NCBI RefSeq assembly: GCF_028453695.1 | Contig: NC_135774.1 | Location: 13,702,001 to 13,766,000, forward strand | DNA: 64,000 nt | From: Augochlora pura | Lineage: Eukaryota > Arthropoda > Insecta > Hymenoptera > Halictidae | Direction: 5' to 3' | In this document: positions 38,285 to 50,019 of the stretch, in pieces | How positions within the stretch are numbered: the first letter of the stretch is position 1 | Layout: each line of letters opens with the position of its first letter | Translations under genes and position numbers: made by a program | The notes under the pieces: model-generated | What the model saw: only the letters and a program-made list of their open reading frames with translations | What the model was told of the DNA's origin: nothing | Databases searched by the model: none

Positions 38285-38334
38285 AGAACGAGTTCCCGAA
38301 ATTTTTAGAACGAGTTCCCGAAATTTTCGGGAAC
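38285..38334. repeat. 22-bp direct repeat ending in a 21-bp palindrome
   Basis: AGAACGAGTTCCCGAAATTT occurs at 38285 and again at 38307 (22-bp period). The second copy runs into GTTCCCGAAA-T-TTTCGGGAAC (38314-38334), a perfect 10-bp inverted repeat around one base. Confidence 0.9.
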
Positions 38335-39053
38335 TTCGAGAACGATTTTTCGTTTCGTGCGAGCAGCGGTCTAATAGTCGGCTCGCCGGGCTCTCCGCGC
38401 GAACGTTTAATCGGCCGGTTTATATCGCGGCCGGGACGTCAGAAGTATTATCAGAATCTTTCATATCCGTTCCAATCGGCGCCTCATCGGGATCCTATCC
38501 GGCCGCTTCTCCTAATAATCCAATTACCGGCCGACACCGAGACCGTCTGGCTTCATTTTCAATCTCGATCGTCCGCTGAAAGATTGTCTCCCGAAGATTC
38601 GATAATTTTGCCGTCGCGCCCCGCGGCCTGAGGGAGGCGGGGGAGGGAAGGAGCCCCCCCGGAGGGTGGCCGTCGCAAGAATATTCCCCGGCTACCGGAG
38701 CGCTTTCCATTATCAGCGTCGGGGGGGAGGAGGATCGTGCACGGTCATTTATCCGTTTCCTGCGGAACACTAATTAAAAGCTGCGCGCGTCCCGGGGCCC
38801 GTCGACGATCCCGATGTCTCAGTCGGTAGTTTGTAATTAATTTTATTGAAATCGAACGATCGGCGTTAGGCGGGGGGAGAGAGGGAGGGGGCAGAGCGAC
38901 GGGGCCCTGCCCGGGGCAATATAAAAGTTGGATCGCGGAAATCAATCGGCAAACGGGGGGAGAGATCGGAGGTGAAGCGGGGAGAGGCCGAAGGCGGGCT
39001 CGGGACAAAATATCGGTCGAAACGCGGCCGAAGACGAGATTGAACTTTCGACC

Positions 39054-39057
<4 letters not shown>

Positions 39058-39084
<27 letters not shown>
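39058..39084. repeat. CT microsatellite, 13 units
   Basis: An uninterrupted CT run in a GC-rich intronic block. Confidence 0.95.
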
Positions 39085-41024
39085 AGTCGGCGAGGCGCGC
39101 GCGGGCGGCTCCCCCGGCGAGCGCGTTCGTTTCAGCCTCCGACAGCCTCTCGCACTTGGTGCAAATTGCGAACTTTGATGCTTTCCTCTTCTGCTCAGCT
39201 TTTTCAATAAACCGTGGAAACGCGAGAGGAGAGAAAATTGCCCGTTCTACGCGATAGTCGGAGCGCCCGCCCGTTACGACGCCGATGCCGTGCGAGAGAG
39301 AATGGCGGCAGGGATCGAGGCAGCTGCTGCGACCGAGAGAAAAAAAGAAAGAAAGAAGAAGACTTTCGCGCCGCGATAGTTCCTTCGGGCGTTATCCTCT
39401 GCGACCAGCGCGCGATTCGGCGAGACCCCGCTCTAATTTTCGGCGTCCAATCGCGAACTATTATTCCGTCGCGAATCCGCCGGCCGCAGGACACGCGGAC
39501 TGTATCGCAGATTCCGCTCTCCGAGACTACCCCGGGCAGCCTCGTTCATTCCCGGCGAGCGCGGCGAGGCTCGTAGCCGCCTGTTTTACAACGCGGTTTC
39601 GGGGAAACGGCCCCCGATCCCCGGCGGTCAACGAAAAATCAAGTCCTCCAAGTGGGTCGGCCAATTACGGAACTTCGCCGACCAGCACGCTTACGATTTT
39701 AAAACTGATTCGTACCCGCGTCGGGAACGCTCCGCTCCGTTTCGGGGGAATTAATAGTTCGTCGCTGGAAACCGGGTCGCTGCTGATCACCCTCGAGAAC
39801 TTTTCGACGATGTTGTGCCATTGGCGATCATTTTTCATCGATCGCCTGCCGTGAAACAAAAACGTATTTAAAACTAGAACTAGGAAACTAGTCGGAATCG
39901 CCGGTATCTGAATATTTATTTCATGGTTTCCGATATAAAAATATTTTTAGAAGGAATATTTGAATGGATTTCTTTAGCCATGCACGTGTCATAAAAATCG
40001 CACAGAGTTGAAATGTATACTATCATGCGATTAAACAATGTACATTCTACTAGATTAGATTATTAAAAACAATACACTTTCAGGTATCATTTAATTATTT
40101 ATTGGATATGTGCAGGAAGTTACGCGATAATTATAAAAGGAATAAGTCCCAAAAAGAGTAATAAATCCAGAGATTTCAAATAACTTAATATAAAATAAAA
40201 TAAATAAAATCATGGCTCGTTTTGGAGCACTGAGAGATTTATATAAAATATAAAAATCGCCAATTCGACAATTCGACACTGTTCTCAAAGGATTAAAATG
40301 TCGCTGGAAGGTGCTGGTGCGTGGATCGCCGCGATTATTTTCACAACGTGCCGCAATCACGATAAGGACCCGTTAGAAAGCGCATCGGCCCCGAAATCGA
40401 TCGACGCGCATTAATTTTCCGGACGCGAAAAAATTCGTCGGACAGCTCTCGCTCGGACGTTGAGATATCGTGTTCCGTCACCCTGACGGACAGGAACAGG
40501 CCGCTGAACGGACCGTCAGGAAAAATAGAGGAAAAACGAAGCCGGACCGAGTGATTTCTTTCTCTTTAAAAGTACGGCCACCGCGAAACCCAGAAACCTT
40601 TTCTCGTCTTGCCCGCATTTTTCAAGCCTCGCCCGCTTTTCTCGCCTCCCGCCTCTTCCGCACCTTTTCGTGCTTTATCCGCCACCTAGCACCCCGACCC
40701 CTCTCGTATCTTTTCGTTCCGGCCTTTCTTTTTTCCACCCGGCGGCGGGCCAAACATTATCATAATTCGCCGAGGACCATGCGTATCGCGCGCGCACACG
40801 CTCCGCTCGTTTAATTTTATTGTTTGAAATAGCGTTATTGTTCCGCGTGTCCGGCCAGCCTTTCCTCAGCCTGTGAATCACAAAACCGCGGTGGAATCGC
40901 CGTTTCAATATCTTTCGTTCCACGCGCGCGCGCGCGAAGTTAATTTGCTGACAGATATTTATCAAACGAAATTTTACGGACAAATTTTCTGCGCAGCAAA
41001 TTTATGATATCGAGAAATCATTAC

Positions 41025-41102
41025 GTTCGAAAAGTAATTTCGTTTCTCGGTGGGAAATTGCCGAATCGAGCGCGTTTCGAGGAACGAAATTACTTTTCGA
41101 AC
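41025..41102. ncRNA. 78-nt microRNA-precursor-like hairpin (candidate)
   Basis: GTTCGAAAAGTAATTTCGTT (41025-41044) is perfectly complementary to 41083-41102. Pairing continues inward for six more positions with two G-U pairs (41045-41050 with 41077-41082). This gives a 26-bp stem with a 26-nt loop. Stem length and total length suit an insect microRNA precursor. The alternative is a palindromic transposon remnant; no target-site duplication is evident. As DNA the stem is equally good on both strands, so the strand is undecided. Expression is unknown. Confidence 0.4.
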
Positions 41103-41524
41103 AAGCTATTAATTACGAACGTATTTAAATAAATGAATACGGAGACGAGAGTGCGCGCGTGTGCTGGCAGGTCGGAGGAGACGAGACGGTTCGCCCCCAA
41201 TAGATTAATCCCCGTTGTTAAACTGGAACGATAAAACAGCTGTTGCTGGTAAAAGAAGAACGAGACGCGTTTCTTGCCGGCCGCTTCACCGAGGGGAAAG
41301 AAAAATTATCCTCTTGTTGCTGGATGGTCAACGTCGCAAAGATTTTCCTTATTATTTTCGAGTACCCACTTACCCGCATCGATGCCGCATGACACAGTTT
41401 CGTGGTCGGCGAGGAAAGCGGGACGCACGAAAGAATTTGTTCGAGACAGCGGGGAAGGAGAGCTCTTCAATTTTTGTCCCGCTTCCTCCTTTTTCCTCGT
41501 TCCGCCCTCGTCTGGCTCTCGCAG

Positions 41525-41587
41525 TCGTTCGCTCGTTCGTTCGTTCGTTCGTTCATTCGTTCGTCGTCGTCGACGTCGTCGTCGTCC
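41525..41587. repeat. TTCG/TCG compound microsatellite
   Basis: Tandem GTTC/TTCG tetramers with one A substitution switch into TCG trimers with one interruption. The reading frames through it are pure repeat translations. Confidence 0.9.
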
Positions 41588-41916
41588 AGGCAAAAGTTGA
41601 AGGAGCTCGAGCTAGTTTAGTTTAGTTTTATTAGCGGCACGTTCCTTTTCTTTGACCGGGAAGCCTTCGCCTCTCTAATTCGTCTTCGTTCCGGCGGACC
41701 GTTCAAGTGCTACGTCAATTTACTCCCGGCTTTCCTTTTTTCTACTCCGCCCGCAGACCTTTTTCCCCCCTCACCCCGACCCTCGATTCCCGTCTAATTT
41801 CCCAGACGGCTAATTAATTGAAACTGTATGAACAATCGCCGGCGGGGCCGGGGACGGGCGCGGCGAAGGGAAGATCGACGTTAACGAATAACAATATTCG
41901 CGCGAGTCGGGTACGA

Positions 41917-41949
41917 GGGGGGGGAGGAGGCGGGAGGGGGGGGGCGAGG
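41917..41949 (+). other. G-rich quadruplex-prone tract
   Basis: Runs of eight, two, two, three and nine or more G bases separated by single A or C bases on the + strand. Confidence 0.7.
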
Positions 41950-42289
41950 ACTGGATAGACGGGAAAAATTGCTCGTTACGCCGGTTCCGCCAGCCAGTTA
42001 ATTCCCGCGGCAATTCCGCGGAGCGCCGGGAAATATATTTTTCATTTTTCTTCACGGCAAGAGAGGCTCGGGACTTCAATTTTTCTGAATTGAGCGCGCG
42101 GGGAGGACGGGCGGGAACGGTAACGAGCACGCGGACGAAGAAAAGTACACGCGGAATCGTGCGACAGGGGTGGGAAGGGGCTGCGCGCGTAGCTCTGCCA
42201 ACTATGATTCCAGAGCGGGCAAACGTCATATTTACGCGAGCATAATGTGCCGTGACTGGCAAATTTCACTTCGCCAGGAGTGGGCGTCT

Positions 42290-42339
42290 CTTCTCTCTCT
42301 CTCTCACACACACACACACTCTCTCTCCCTCTCTCGTTC
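42290..42339. repeat. CT-CA-CT compound microsatellite
   Basis: A CT run switches to CA and back to CT without a spacer, in the intron. Confidence 0.9.
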
Positions 42340-43199
42340 TCTTCGTTTCACGGCGCGAATTACGCGACGTTTATAATCCGTAACGCGGCTCGGCGCAATG
42401 AGATGTACCCCGCGATGCGTGCAGAACGAGCACTGCGTGGGCAAACAACACACGTGCCGAGCACGTGGTGTTCTTCAGCGTGACGAACAGCGCTCGCTGT
42501 TTACAACGTGTTTCTGCCATCGTCGCGGGAAATTTCACTTTCCTTCGGCCGGTTACCAACGGCCCTCTGATATCCGCAATTATTAATTCCTCCCGCGCGC
42601 TTCCGCCGCGGCTTGTCGTGCACGCTTGACGTTTCGCTGTAACCGTGGCGTGTCATTGAGAACGGTCCGTTTCGCTCGGGTACCGATACCCGGACAGGTT
42701 TGTCGGTCGCGTTTAATTATACGAGGCGACGCGTGGCCGATTATTAGACGAAATGAAAATAATCGGGATTATTTCGAAGGCACGAAAGCTGCGCGGACGT
42801 TTTCTTTTCATAATCGTTTTAATGAAAATAATTCGAGCGGTGGCCCCGTGTTTCATTTATTTCCGGGGAATTTCATTGTAACCTGCAACGAGTTGGAATT
42901 CAATTCGATGTGGTATTTAACCACTGTACATTGCGCTAATTACTGTATGTTCAGTATTCGGCGGTACATGTTTAATATCCAAGTAGGAATCAAATAACAG
43001 AGGAATGAGGCTACATTACGTAATGAACTGGTCCATTTTGTAGAGATTCATTCTGTTATATAGTTTTTGCAGTTTCGGAATTAAATGACCCCATAACTAT
43101 GACGTGTGCTAATGGTTAATTAGTTCTGTTATATCATAAAGTGGAAATTTTGGTCTGCGGAAATTAATTTGAAATATTTCGGCTTGGAAATTATGTTTC

Positions 43200-44540
43200 T
43201 AGAGAATTTATATGGATAAAACCTACGCGCAATTGAAGCGGGAAGCCTGCTGATTAAAACAAATTTTGGTCCACGTAGATAGCTCTAACGGTTCCCGAGA
43301 TATGATGAGTTAAAGACGACCGTGTCGGAACCGGGTGGCGCGCCCCTGACCGAGTCGAGAACCCTGACCAGCGTGACGAACTGACCAGCGCAATTGTCGC
43401 GACGTCGAGGTAGGTCAGTACTGCCGCCGCGGCATCCGTGAAAAATCACCCTTGTCTTTACATCGCGATATCTCGAGAAGCCGAAGTCCTATCGACATGG
43501 GGTGAACGCCATTTTAAAGAGCAAGGTTTCTAGTTTCTATCAAATAAAAATCTATTTTAATCGCTTCCTTATTTTCAAAGATACGGATGTCCAAACTTTT
43601 CATATATTCAATGGATCCTGTATACACGTTCAACAAATTATAAACTTTGGCATCCTTTTAATTTCTTTAATTTTGATGTAATTTTTACTAAATATAATTC
43701 TATAAATTAATATTACATATGGTACTACAAATAGCATAATCGGAATTAAGACTTTTCGATTTTCGACATACTATTGGTATTGAAACAGTTGTAATTCCGT
43801 AAAAGCTGGTCGAATGGCAATAAATTTGTACTCATTTTACAGATTGAAGCTTCCACTTTAATTATACATTTTTCGTTTTTATCCAACATGCTTCCACATG
43901 AAGTAACAAATAAAAAATTGATAACACATGTTCACTCGAAAATGTAAAAATTCAGAGGACTGTAGAAACGTCAAAAAAATTTTCTCATGCATAAAACTAC
44001 CGAATAATTGAAGATTGAAGCTTCAACTTTACAACGACCTATTAAAAATGGATCTACGATTTTTTTACGCAGTTTTATTCCACTTTGAACGAGGGCCATA
44101 TTTTGCCGAAACGTAAGATAGTCGGAGACCTTGCACAGCCAAGCACGTATCGCGATTTTCGCTGCAAAAATCGTCCTAAAAAATCGTAAATCATTTTCTA
44201 AAAGATTCTTTGAAAGAGGAGACTACAATCTACAAATCTACGGTAGTTTCATTGAAAACAAAAATTTTCATCACTTTTTACACACATTTCTTCTAGCGAC
44301 TAAATCTAAGTCGTATTTCTCTGCTTGATACAAGTGGTGACAACAAGTGTTTTATTTAATTGATAAACTTAATTTAATTGACTATAATAAACTTAATATA
44401 TTACCATCGCTGTATTATTCATAAATATTCATGAAGTTATCACGTCACTCATACTCGTCTTCCACATAATTTTTCCATGCATAACAGACTACAAACGCCT
44501 AGAAAATCGCTCCGCAAATTCCACGAGAGACTTATCGAGC
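43200..44540. repeat. AT-rich block with dispersed old repeat pieces
   Basis: AGATTGAAGCTTC occurs at 43841 and 44012 (171 bp apart), each followed by CACTTTA or AACTTTA. A reverse-orientation relative, GGAGACTACAATCTAC-AATC, lies near 44217 and matches the copy at 28.71 kb. CAATAAA-TT-TACTCATTTT before 43841 matches a segment near 27010. Words such as ATATCTCGAGAAGCC (43470) and CCCGAGATATGATGAG (43295) recall a family of diverged insect repeats. A GC-rich patch (43311-43440) interrupts the block. No protein-coding part is seen. Confidence 0.55.
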
Positions 44541-47500
44541 CGCGAATCTTTCCGTTTCCATTCTCCTCGTGATCCCCGCGTTTCTACGTACGCGGGGCTC
44601 GTTGTTCTTCGCCGGATCGTGACCAGATATTAAGCGGGCTCACGCTGTAGCAGTCGTTACAGCCCTCGCACCGAAAACGCTGGCTGACAGGGTTCCGGAG
44701 TGCATCCATTACCCCGGCACGTTGTTTCCAGCGTCTAACTGCACGTATCCATGCCCGGGGCTCTCGCGCGCGCACAGACATCGACGCGTCCCCCGGAACA
44801 ATGTCGGGGATACGCGGCCTGTAAATACGCGGGGATTAGACGGGGTAGTCGCGCGGGTTACGTAAGCTTCGGCCGTGATGGAAATTTCGATCAAGAAGCT
44901 ATCACCGCGACTACGCCGGGCCTTGTTAACCGTGCGGAGGGGTCCCCGACCACCGGAAAGGTCGCTTCGATGTTTCTTGGCGTCACCACCGTGCCGCGTC
45001 CGTGGCACCGCGTTCTCGTCCATGTCGTCGTTCCCCCGTCCGGCCGATTGTTCGCCGATCCGAATCCCGGCGACGTTGTTACCCGGGGAACATGTTATTA
45101 TATTACGGGGGATGTGTACTGTCTTGAAATTGCTCGGCGCCTGTAACGGGCTACGTGTAGCGTTGCCACGGTTATGTCGATAGCGGTGGCCTAGTTCCGG
45201 TGGGCGACGGAGAGAGCACGGGGCCACACGCCCACCCACTCGGGGCTCACTTCTATGATAATTAAAATTGTAGCAATGTAATTGGCGAGCGGAGACGGTA
45301 ACTCGATTCCCAGCCTCCTTTCCCTCGGCGAGGCGAGGAGCGCGCGCGTCGACTCCGGTCGGCCGCGGCTGCTGTCGCGATTCTCGCGCACTTTCTGCTG
45401 ACGGAATTGCGTCCATTGATTCGGCAACGATCTCGCCGGGGCCCGGATATGCTCTTTGTTCTCCGTTCCGGATGCTATAGAAATTCGGATTTTTTTCCCT
45501 CCCCACCCCGTCCCAGGAGCTCACGGGAGTTTCTATTGTCTTCCCCTGTTTTAAATGCGAACAGATGGATGAAAGTTTCGAAGAGTCAGGAATTTCCTAT
45601 TCGATTCGTGGCTCTCGGTTTCACGTTTTACCGGGCGCTAGGGGACGCTGTCCGTCGTTTGCCAGGCAAAATTGGTTTCAGAACGACGCGACGCCGTCCG
45701 TTCGACGCGGCGGCCGCCCCGTATCCTTCAATCCGGATACGAGACACGTAGCTCAGACGCGCGAACGATCCGGGGATGCAACTTTACAATGGTACCGGCT
45801 CTCATTGCCACGATGCATCGGATCGACCCGAAAACAACTATCCGCCGCCCGTTATCGACACTCTGCACATACACAAGCAGCTAATTCCGTGATCAGAATT
45901 ATTTCCCGGTCGTCGACGGGGAGAGCAGACGCGCGGTCGCGTGGCGATACCGACGCTAAAGCAAATAATAAAACGAGCTCGACGAGGACTTGCTGGCAAA
46001 ATTGACAGTACAAGAGAGCTGAAATTTCCTTATTGTTCATCATTATTGGCAATTAAACGCTTCGTTGAAATTACAAAGGCTCTTTATTACAACTTTGACT
46101 GTCACGCTGGCAGTAAATTCATTCATAAATTACAGGGTTTCGTTTAATTAAATTTCGATTTAAAGATCAAGTTCTATGACTTTAGTATTAATTGTTAAAT
46201 TTTACCAAATAATACCGCCACCAACAATAGCCGACGCAGCAGTGGAAATGCTAAGGAAAGATTGTCTAAACTCCTATACTCGAGCCTACCAAAATAAACT
46301 CAGTCTTTTTATTCCTTTAAAGCCACTCCGCCTCAGCAGATTTAATACTAAGGCAGAGTTTTGGTTCGCAAGCCACATATTGTGTCTGCGGGTTCCGCAG
46401 TGTTACCGCCGCGGAAAGGGGAGGCTCGACTAATTCTCGCGGTTTCTTCGTCCAATTCCTGGGAGTGTCCGCGGGCCGAGTGGACGCGGAGAGGCGCGGC
46501 GGCGTTCAAAGCGCCGGCGTTCTGGTTTCTCGCGTCATAAATCTTCATTCGCGGGGAGCATTCGTCGCTGGGGCAGGGTATCGACTGGTGGAAATGTCGA
46601 AGGCAGAGAGGGGAGTCGCGGCTGTAAAACTACAAAGCAAACCGGCCGTTAATCTTACGTCTGCCTCGAATCGTGCGGCGGTCTGCCGCTCTTAAACCAG
46701 ACCAACCCCGCGGCCCTGCGCCCCCGCCCCCCCCCCCCCCCCCCCCCCCCTTCGCCGCTCCCGCTTCCACGCTCTTCCGCCGCTCGAAACAATGAGGACG
46801 AAACTTTACGGTCGCGCTAGGCCACCAGGAGAATCATATATTTTCGCCGCAAAGCTCGTAAAGTGCGGTCGCTTTGCCAGTCGGCACATCGGTGGCCCCG
46901 TTGCGCGGCCTGTGTACACGAGACAGCGCCGTGTCAGCGTGTCACTGACCACCATCGCGATTTCCACTACGTGTAATTCCCTGCCAAAGTGGCAACTTCC
47001 CGGCCGACTAGACCGAACCGGGCTCCTATCCTATGCCATGGAATTTTTGGACGCTGTTTATGTTACGGCGCGACACGACCTGGACGTCCACGCGGCCGTA
47101 GAGCCGGTTACTGTGGGCTGACCAATTGCTTTTGATTTATGGACGCGATTAATTTTATGTTCGACGAGTTAGGCATACTATATTTTTTATTCTTCTAGTA
47201 TTATTATTCCTGAAAAATTTAATATGACTTATTGCGTAAATATAGAGTGAAGTATGCTCGCAGTTATGCTCAGTAGTAACTGGCTCCGCTACCAAAGCGT
47301 TGACGAAGAAATTTAGGAAGAAGCTGGGAAAATTATTAAGTCTATTTTAGTACAATTTTAAGAAAAATGATACAATTTCGTTCAGGTACAAAGGGTCCCA
47401 AATGATCCTTTATACGACTCAAGGAAAAATGCTAATTGCTAATTAAATGTATTGTAATGATGGTATTGTAGCAGTTTCCAAAATATTGCCTTATGTCTTA

Positions 47501-48046
47501 AAATATAATGATATTAAAAAGACAAGTAATATACATTACGAATTTGCTATAAACACAGCAGAATTTTATTACTATGCCTTTATGCAACCAATGAGATACG
47601 AAAATCATATCGTCGCAACCTAACTTGCGCGACGCGATTCTATTATAGTTGCCGTATTAAAAGCACTCGGTTGATTCGTTTAAAAACATTCGCACTAACT
47701 TCTCGCCGTGAAATTAAAGATGTTGACTCGCGAATAATCGAAATGGAACGGGAGGAAGATTGTTTAACGACCATATAATCAAGGACTACGGCGCGTCTCT
47801 GCGAGACGAGTTAAACCGTGGAGAAGTATCGCCGAGCTGCTCGTAGCCCGGTTCTCCAACTTTTGTTCAACGGTGTGTGCGAAGAATTGTGAGTCACAGT
47901 CCACAAACAATCTACTCGGCAAATATTGAACGTTCCCCGTTGACACAGGCTGCCGGGGGAAGGAAGAAAATTTTCTCGATACATTCTCTCCGGCTCGTAA
48001 TCGCATGGTAAAAGACTTCTTCCTCGGCGTTTTACAGGGCTCTCGA
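44541..48046. other. Intronic non-coding stretch
   Basis: GC-rich at 44.54-46.0, 46.36-47.13 and 47.76-48.05 kb; AT-rich between. The longest frame of the window (44709-45524, minus, 271 codons) lies here but overlaps other open frames on both strands and has no domain, so it is not called. No RNA gene is seen. Confidence 0.5.
46727..46750. repeat. 24-base poly-C tract
   Basis: Twenty-four consecutive C bases, preceded by CCCCCG. The minus strand is a 24-G run able to form quadruplexes; the C strand could form an i-motif. The exact length may be an assembly estimate. Confidence 0.9.
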
Positions 48047-48275
48047 GGAGAAGGGAGACGAGAACGAGAGAGCGAGAGAGCGAGAGAGAGAGAGAGTAAG
48101 AGAGAGAGATAGACAGAAAGGGGAAATGGAGAAAGACAGAAAGGGAGGAACAGTTAGAAAGGGAAGAAAAGAGAGGGAGAGAAAGAGTTAGAAAGAGAGA
48201 AAGAGGGAGAAGTAGAGAAAAAGAGAGAAAGAACGAGAAATGGAGAAAAAGGGACTGAAAGAGGATGGAACAGAG
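48047..48275. repeat. Polypurine GA/GAAA tract of about 230 bp
   Basis: Almost only A and G on the + strand, with GAGA, AGAAAG and GGGA words and a few C or T interruptions. Such mirror-like purine tracts can form triplex DNA and offer GAGA-factor sites. Confidence 0.85.
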
Positions 48276-49200
48276 AGGTACGAAATACCCTGGAAGGATT
48301 GCCGGTGTAAAGGCGTAGAGCAGGGATAATGCCTCCAGGAAATAAAAATGTCGTTTCGCGGCGGGTAAAAAACCGGTCGTAATAGAGGGTAGAGATTTGG
48401 CGCGGGGGCGAGTCGAGTGCCTACGAAAGATAGCGTAACGCCGCGAGATTTAGCACGTAGTAATTCGCCTTAATGCCGACGTACGTACGCGTCCTCGTCG
48501 CGGGCGGCTCCATTCGAAAGCGATATTTGTATTCCGGGACGGAGACCGCGGCCTGCTTATCGAACGCCTGCGAGCAGAAATTCGCCGAGCGTCTCCCTTT
48601 TATCGGATCCCTTACGTTGCAAGTGGAACCGAATACGCCTCCTCGCCTTCCCTCGTCTTCCCCCCCTCCTGCCGCCCACTGACGAGACGCGAACTTTTAT
48701 CGGTTACCGCGTCGGCGTTAAACTGTCGCTCGTTCCTTTTATTCGATCGCCCGCTAAAATATGACCGCGACAAATGGGGATCCGCAAGAACCGAACGCCG
48801 AAGAGAATCCCCCGGTTGTTCCACGGTCGCGTATCGGCCGCGGGCAAAGCCAGCTAACACCTCCCTATTAGCTCGTAAAACATTTCCGTTTGTTCGCTTG
48901 TTTGAAGAGACGACGTGGAAATTTCGAAACGCTGTGCGGCGTTCGTACGAGCGACCCGTACGAAAATCATTATTTCGGAGCCAATCGATTTTTGACCGAA
49001 ACGCTTTAATCGTTTGTCGAAGGGCGTACAGAGATACGTCGCTCTCTGTAAAAAAATTATATGATTTAATAGAAAAATTCTCGTTTATTTCTTATTGAAT
49101 ATCCGCTTGCCAAGCTGTTCGCCAGTTATGGCTGCATGTTAGATTAATTAACATTGAAGAACGCAATTTTTCGTAAATGGAGTTTTAATAGTATTATCTC

Positions 49201-49377
49201 GGTTATGTCAAGAGTATGTCATGATTATGTTAAAATTAAACCAAGATCAGGCCAGGGTTAATTCAGGCAATAAATAAGTATCCCTCGTTAGTATCAATCT
49301 GTACTTATCTAACGTATACCTCGGTTACGTCACGATTATGTCAGGTTTAGTCGAGGATTAGGTCAGGGTTATGCCGC
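49201..49377. repeat. 11-bp motif repeated in two clusters
   Basis: Three contiguous 11-mers of the type GRTTATGTCAN lie at 49201-49233. Five contiguous 11-mers lie at 49323-49377 (GGTTACGTCAC, GATTATGTCAG, GTTTAGTCGAG, GATTAGGTCAG, GGTTATGCCGC). The two clusters are 122 bp apart, and the spacer carries a related GATCAGGCCAGGGTTA word. Confidence 0.75.
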
Positions 49378-49960
49378 GTGATGAACATCGTCTCAATTGC
49401 CATGCAGCGTGCTAACATAAATTTCAAACTGGATGTTCGTACCTCTGATTCGCGTCGGCGTTCACGGCTTTCACATGTCCATTCTTCGAGGCGTGCCACG
49501 AATCGCTGTAATAAGATATTGAAAGCTGCCAATACTTCCTCTCCCGATTCTTCCCTGCCGACATCGTTCTCGCTTCCGGATTTTTTCCGACGAAATACAC
49601 CTGGGGATACCTGCTGCAAATTCTCCGTCGTCCTCGGGGTTCACCGTGCAATATCAATATTAACACAATCCTTTTAAATTTCCTGCAGGTCACGCCGGGG
49701 GAGTTTCGAAACACGACTCATTATTTAAGAGATGATCACGGCGGCTTTATTTCAAAGGCAGGATTTTCTATAGGCGACAGACGTAAACGGCTGGACGTGT
49801 GTATGTCCGTCGTTTGCGATTAGCCGCAACGCTCGCATGAGGATTAGACTTTATAGCACCAGACACGCGGATTTATTATACAGTATGTGTGGATTGAGAA
49901 GGTGTAAGAACTTTTTGAAATGGATTGAAATTTACTTGCATCTGCTTTGTTGTTATAAGG

Positions 49961-50019
49961 TAATGAATAATTGTTGTTAGTAAGATAATGAATAATTGTT
50001 GTTAGTAGGATAATGAAAA
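49961..50019. repeat. 25-bp tandem duplication
   Basis: TAATGAATAATTGTTGTTAG plus five bases is present twice in tandem with one mismatch, followed by a truncated third start. Confidence 0.95.

Larger units (their letters stand above)
35241..40980. other. Intronic non-coding stretch
   Basis: Mostly GC-rich, with one AT-rich block at about 39.86-40.29 kb. It holds a 15-C run (35726-35740), CT repeats (36178-36199 and 39058-39084), a 22-bp direct repeat with palindrome (38285-38334) and CA/GCAC-rich sequence near 37240-37310. A 260-codon frame at 35419-36201 is Ser/Pro/Arg-rich low complexity and is not supported as a gene. Confidence 0.5.

Noticed and set aside
44709..45524. 271-codon minus-strand open frame, the longest in the window
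   Set aside because: It lies in GC-rich DNA where stop codons are rare and overlaps open frames on the + strand (44751-45146, 44875-45183). It is Arg/Ser/Pro/Gly-rich with no domain.
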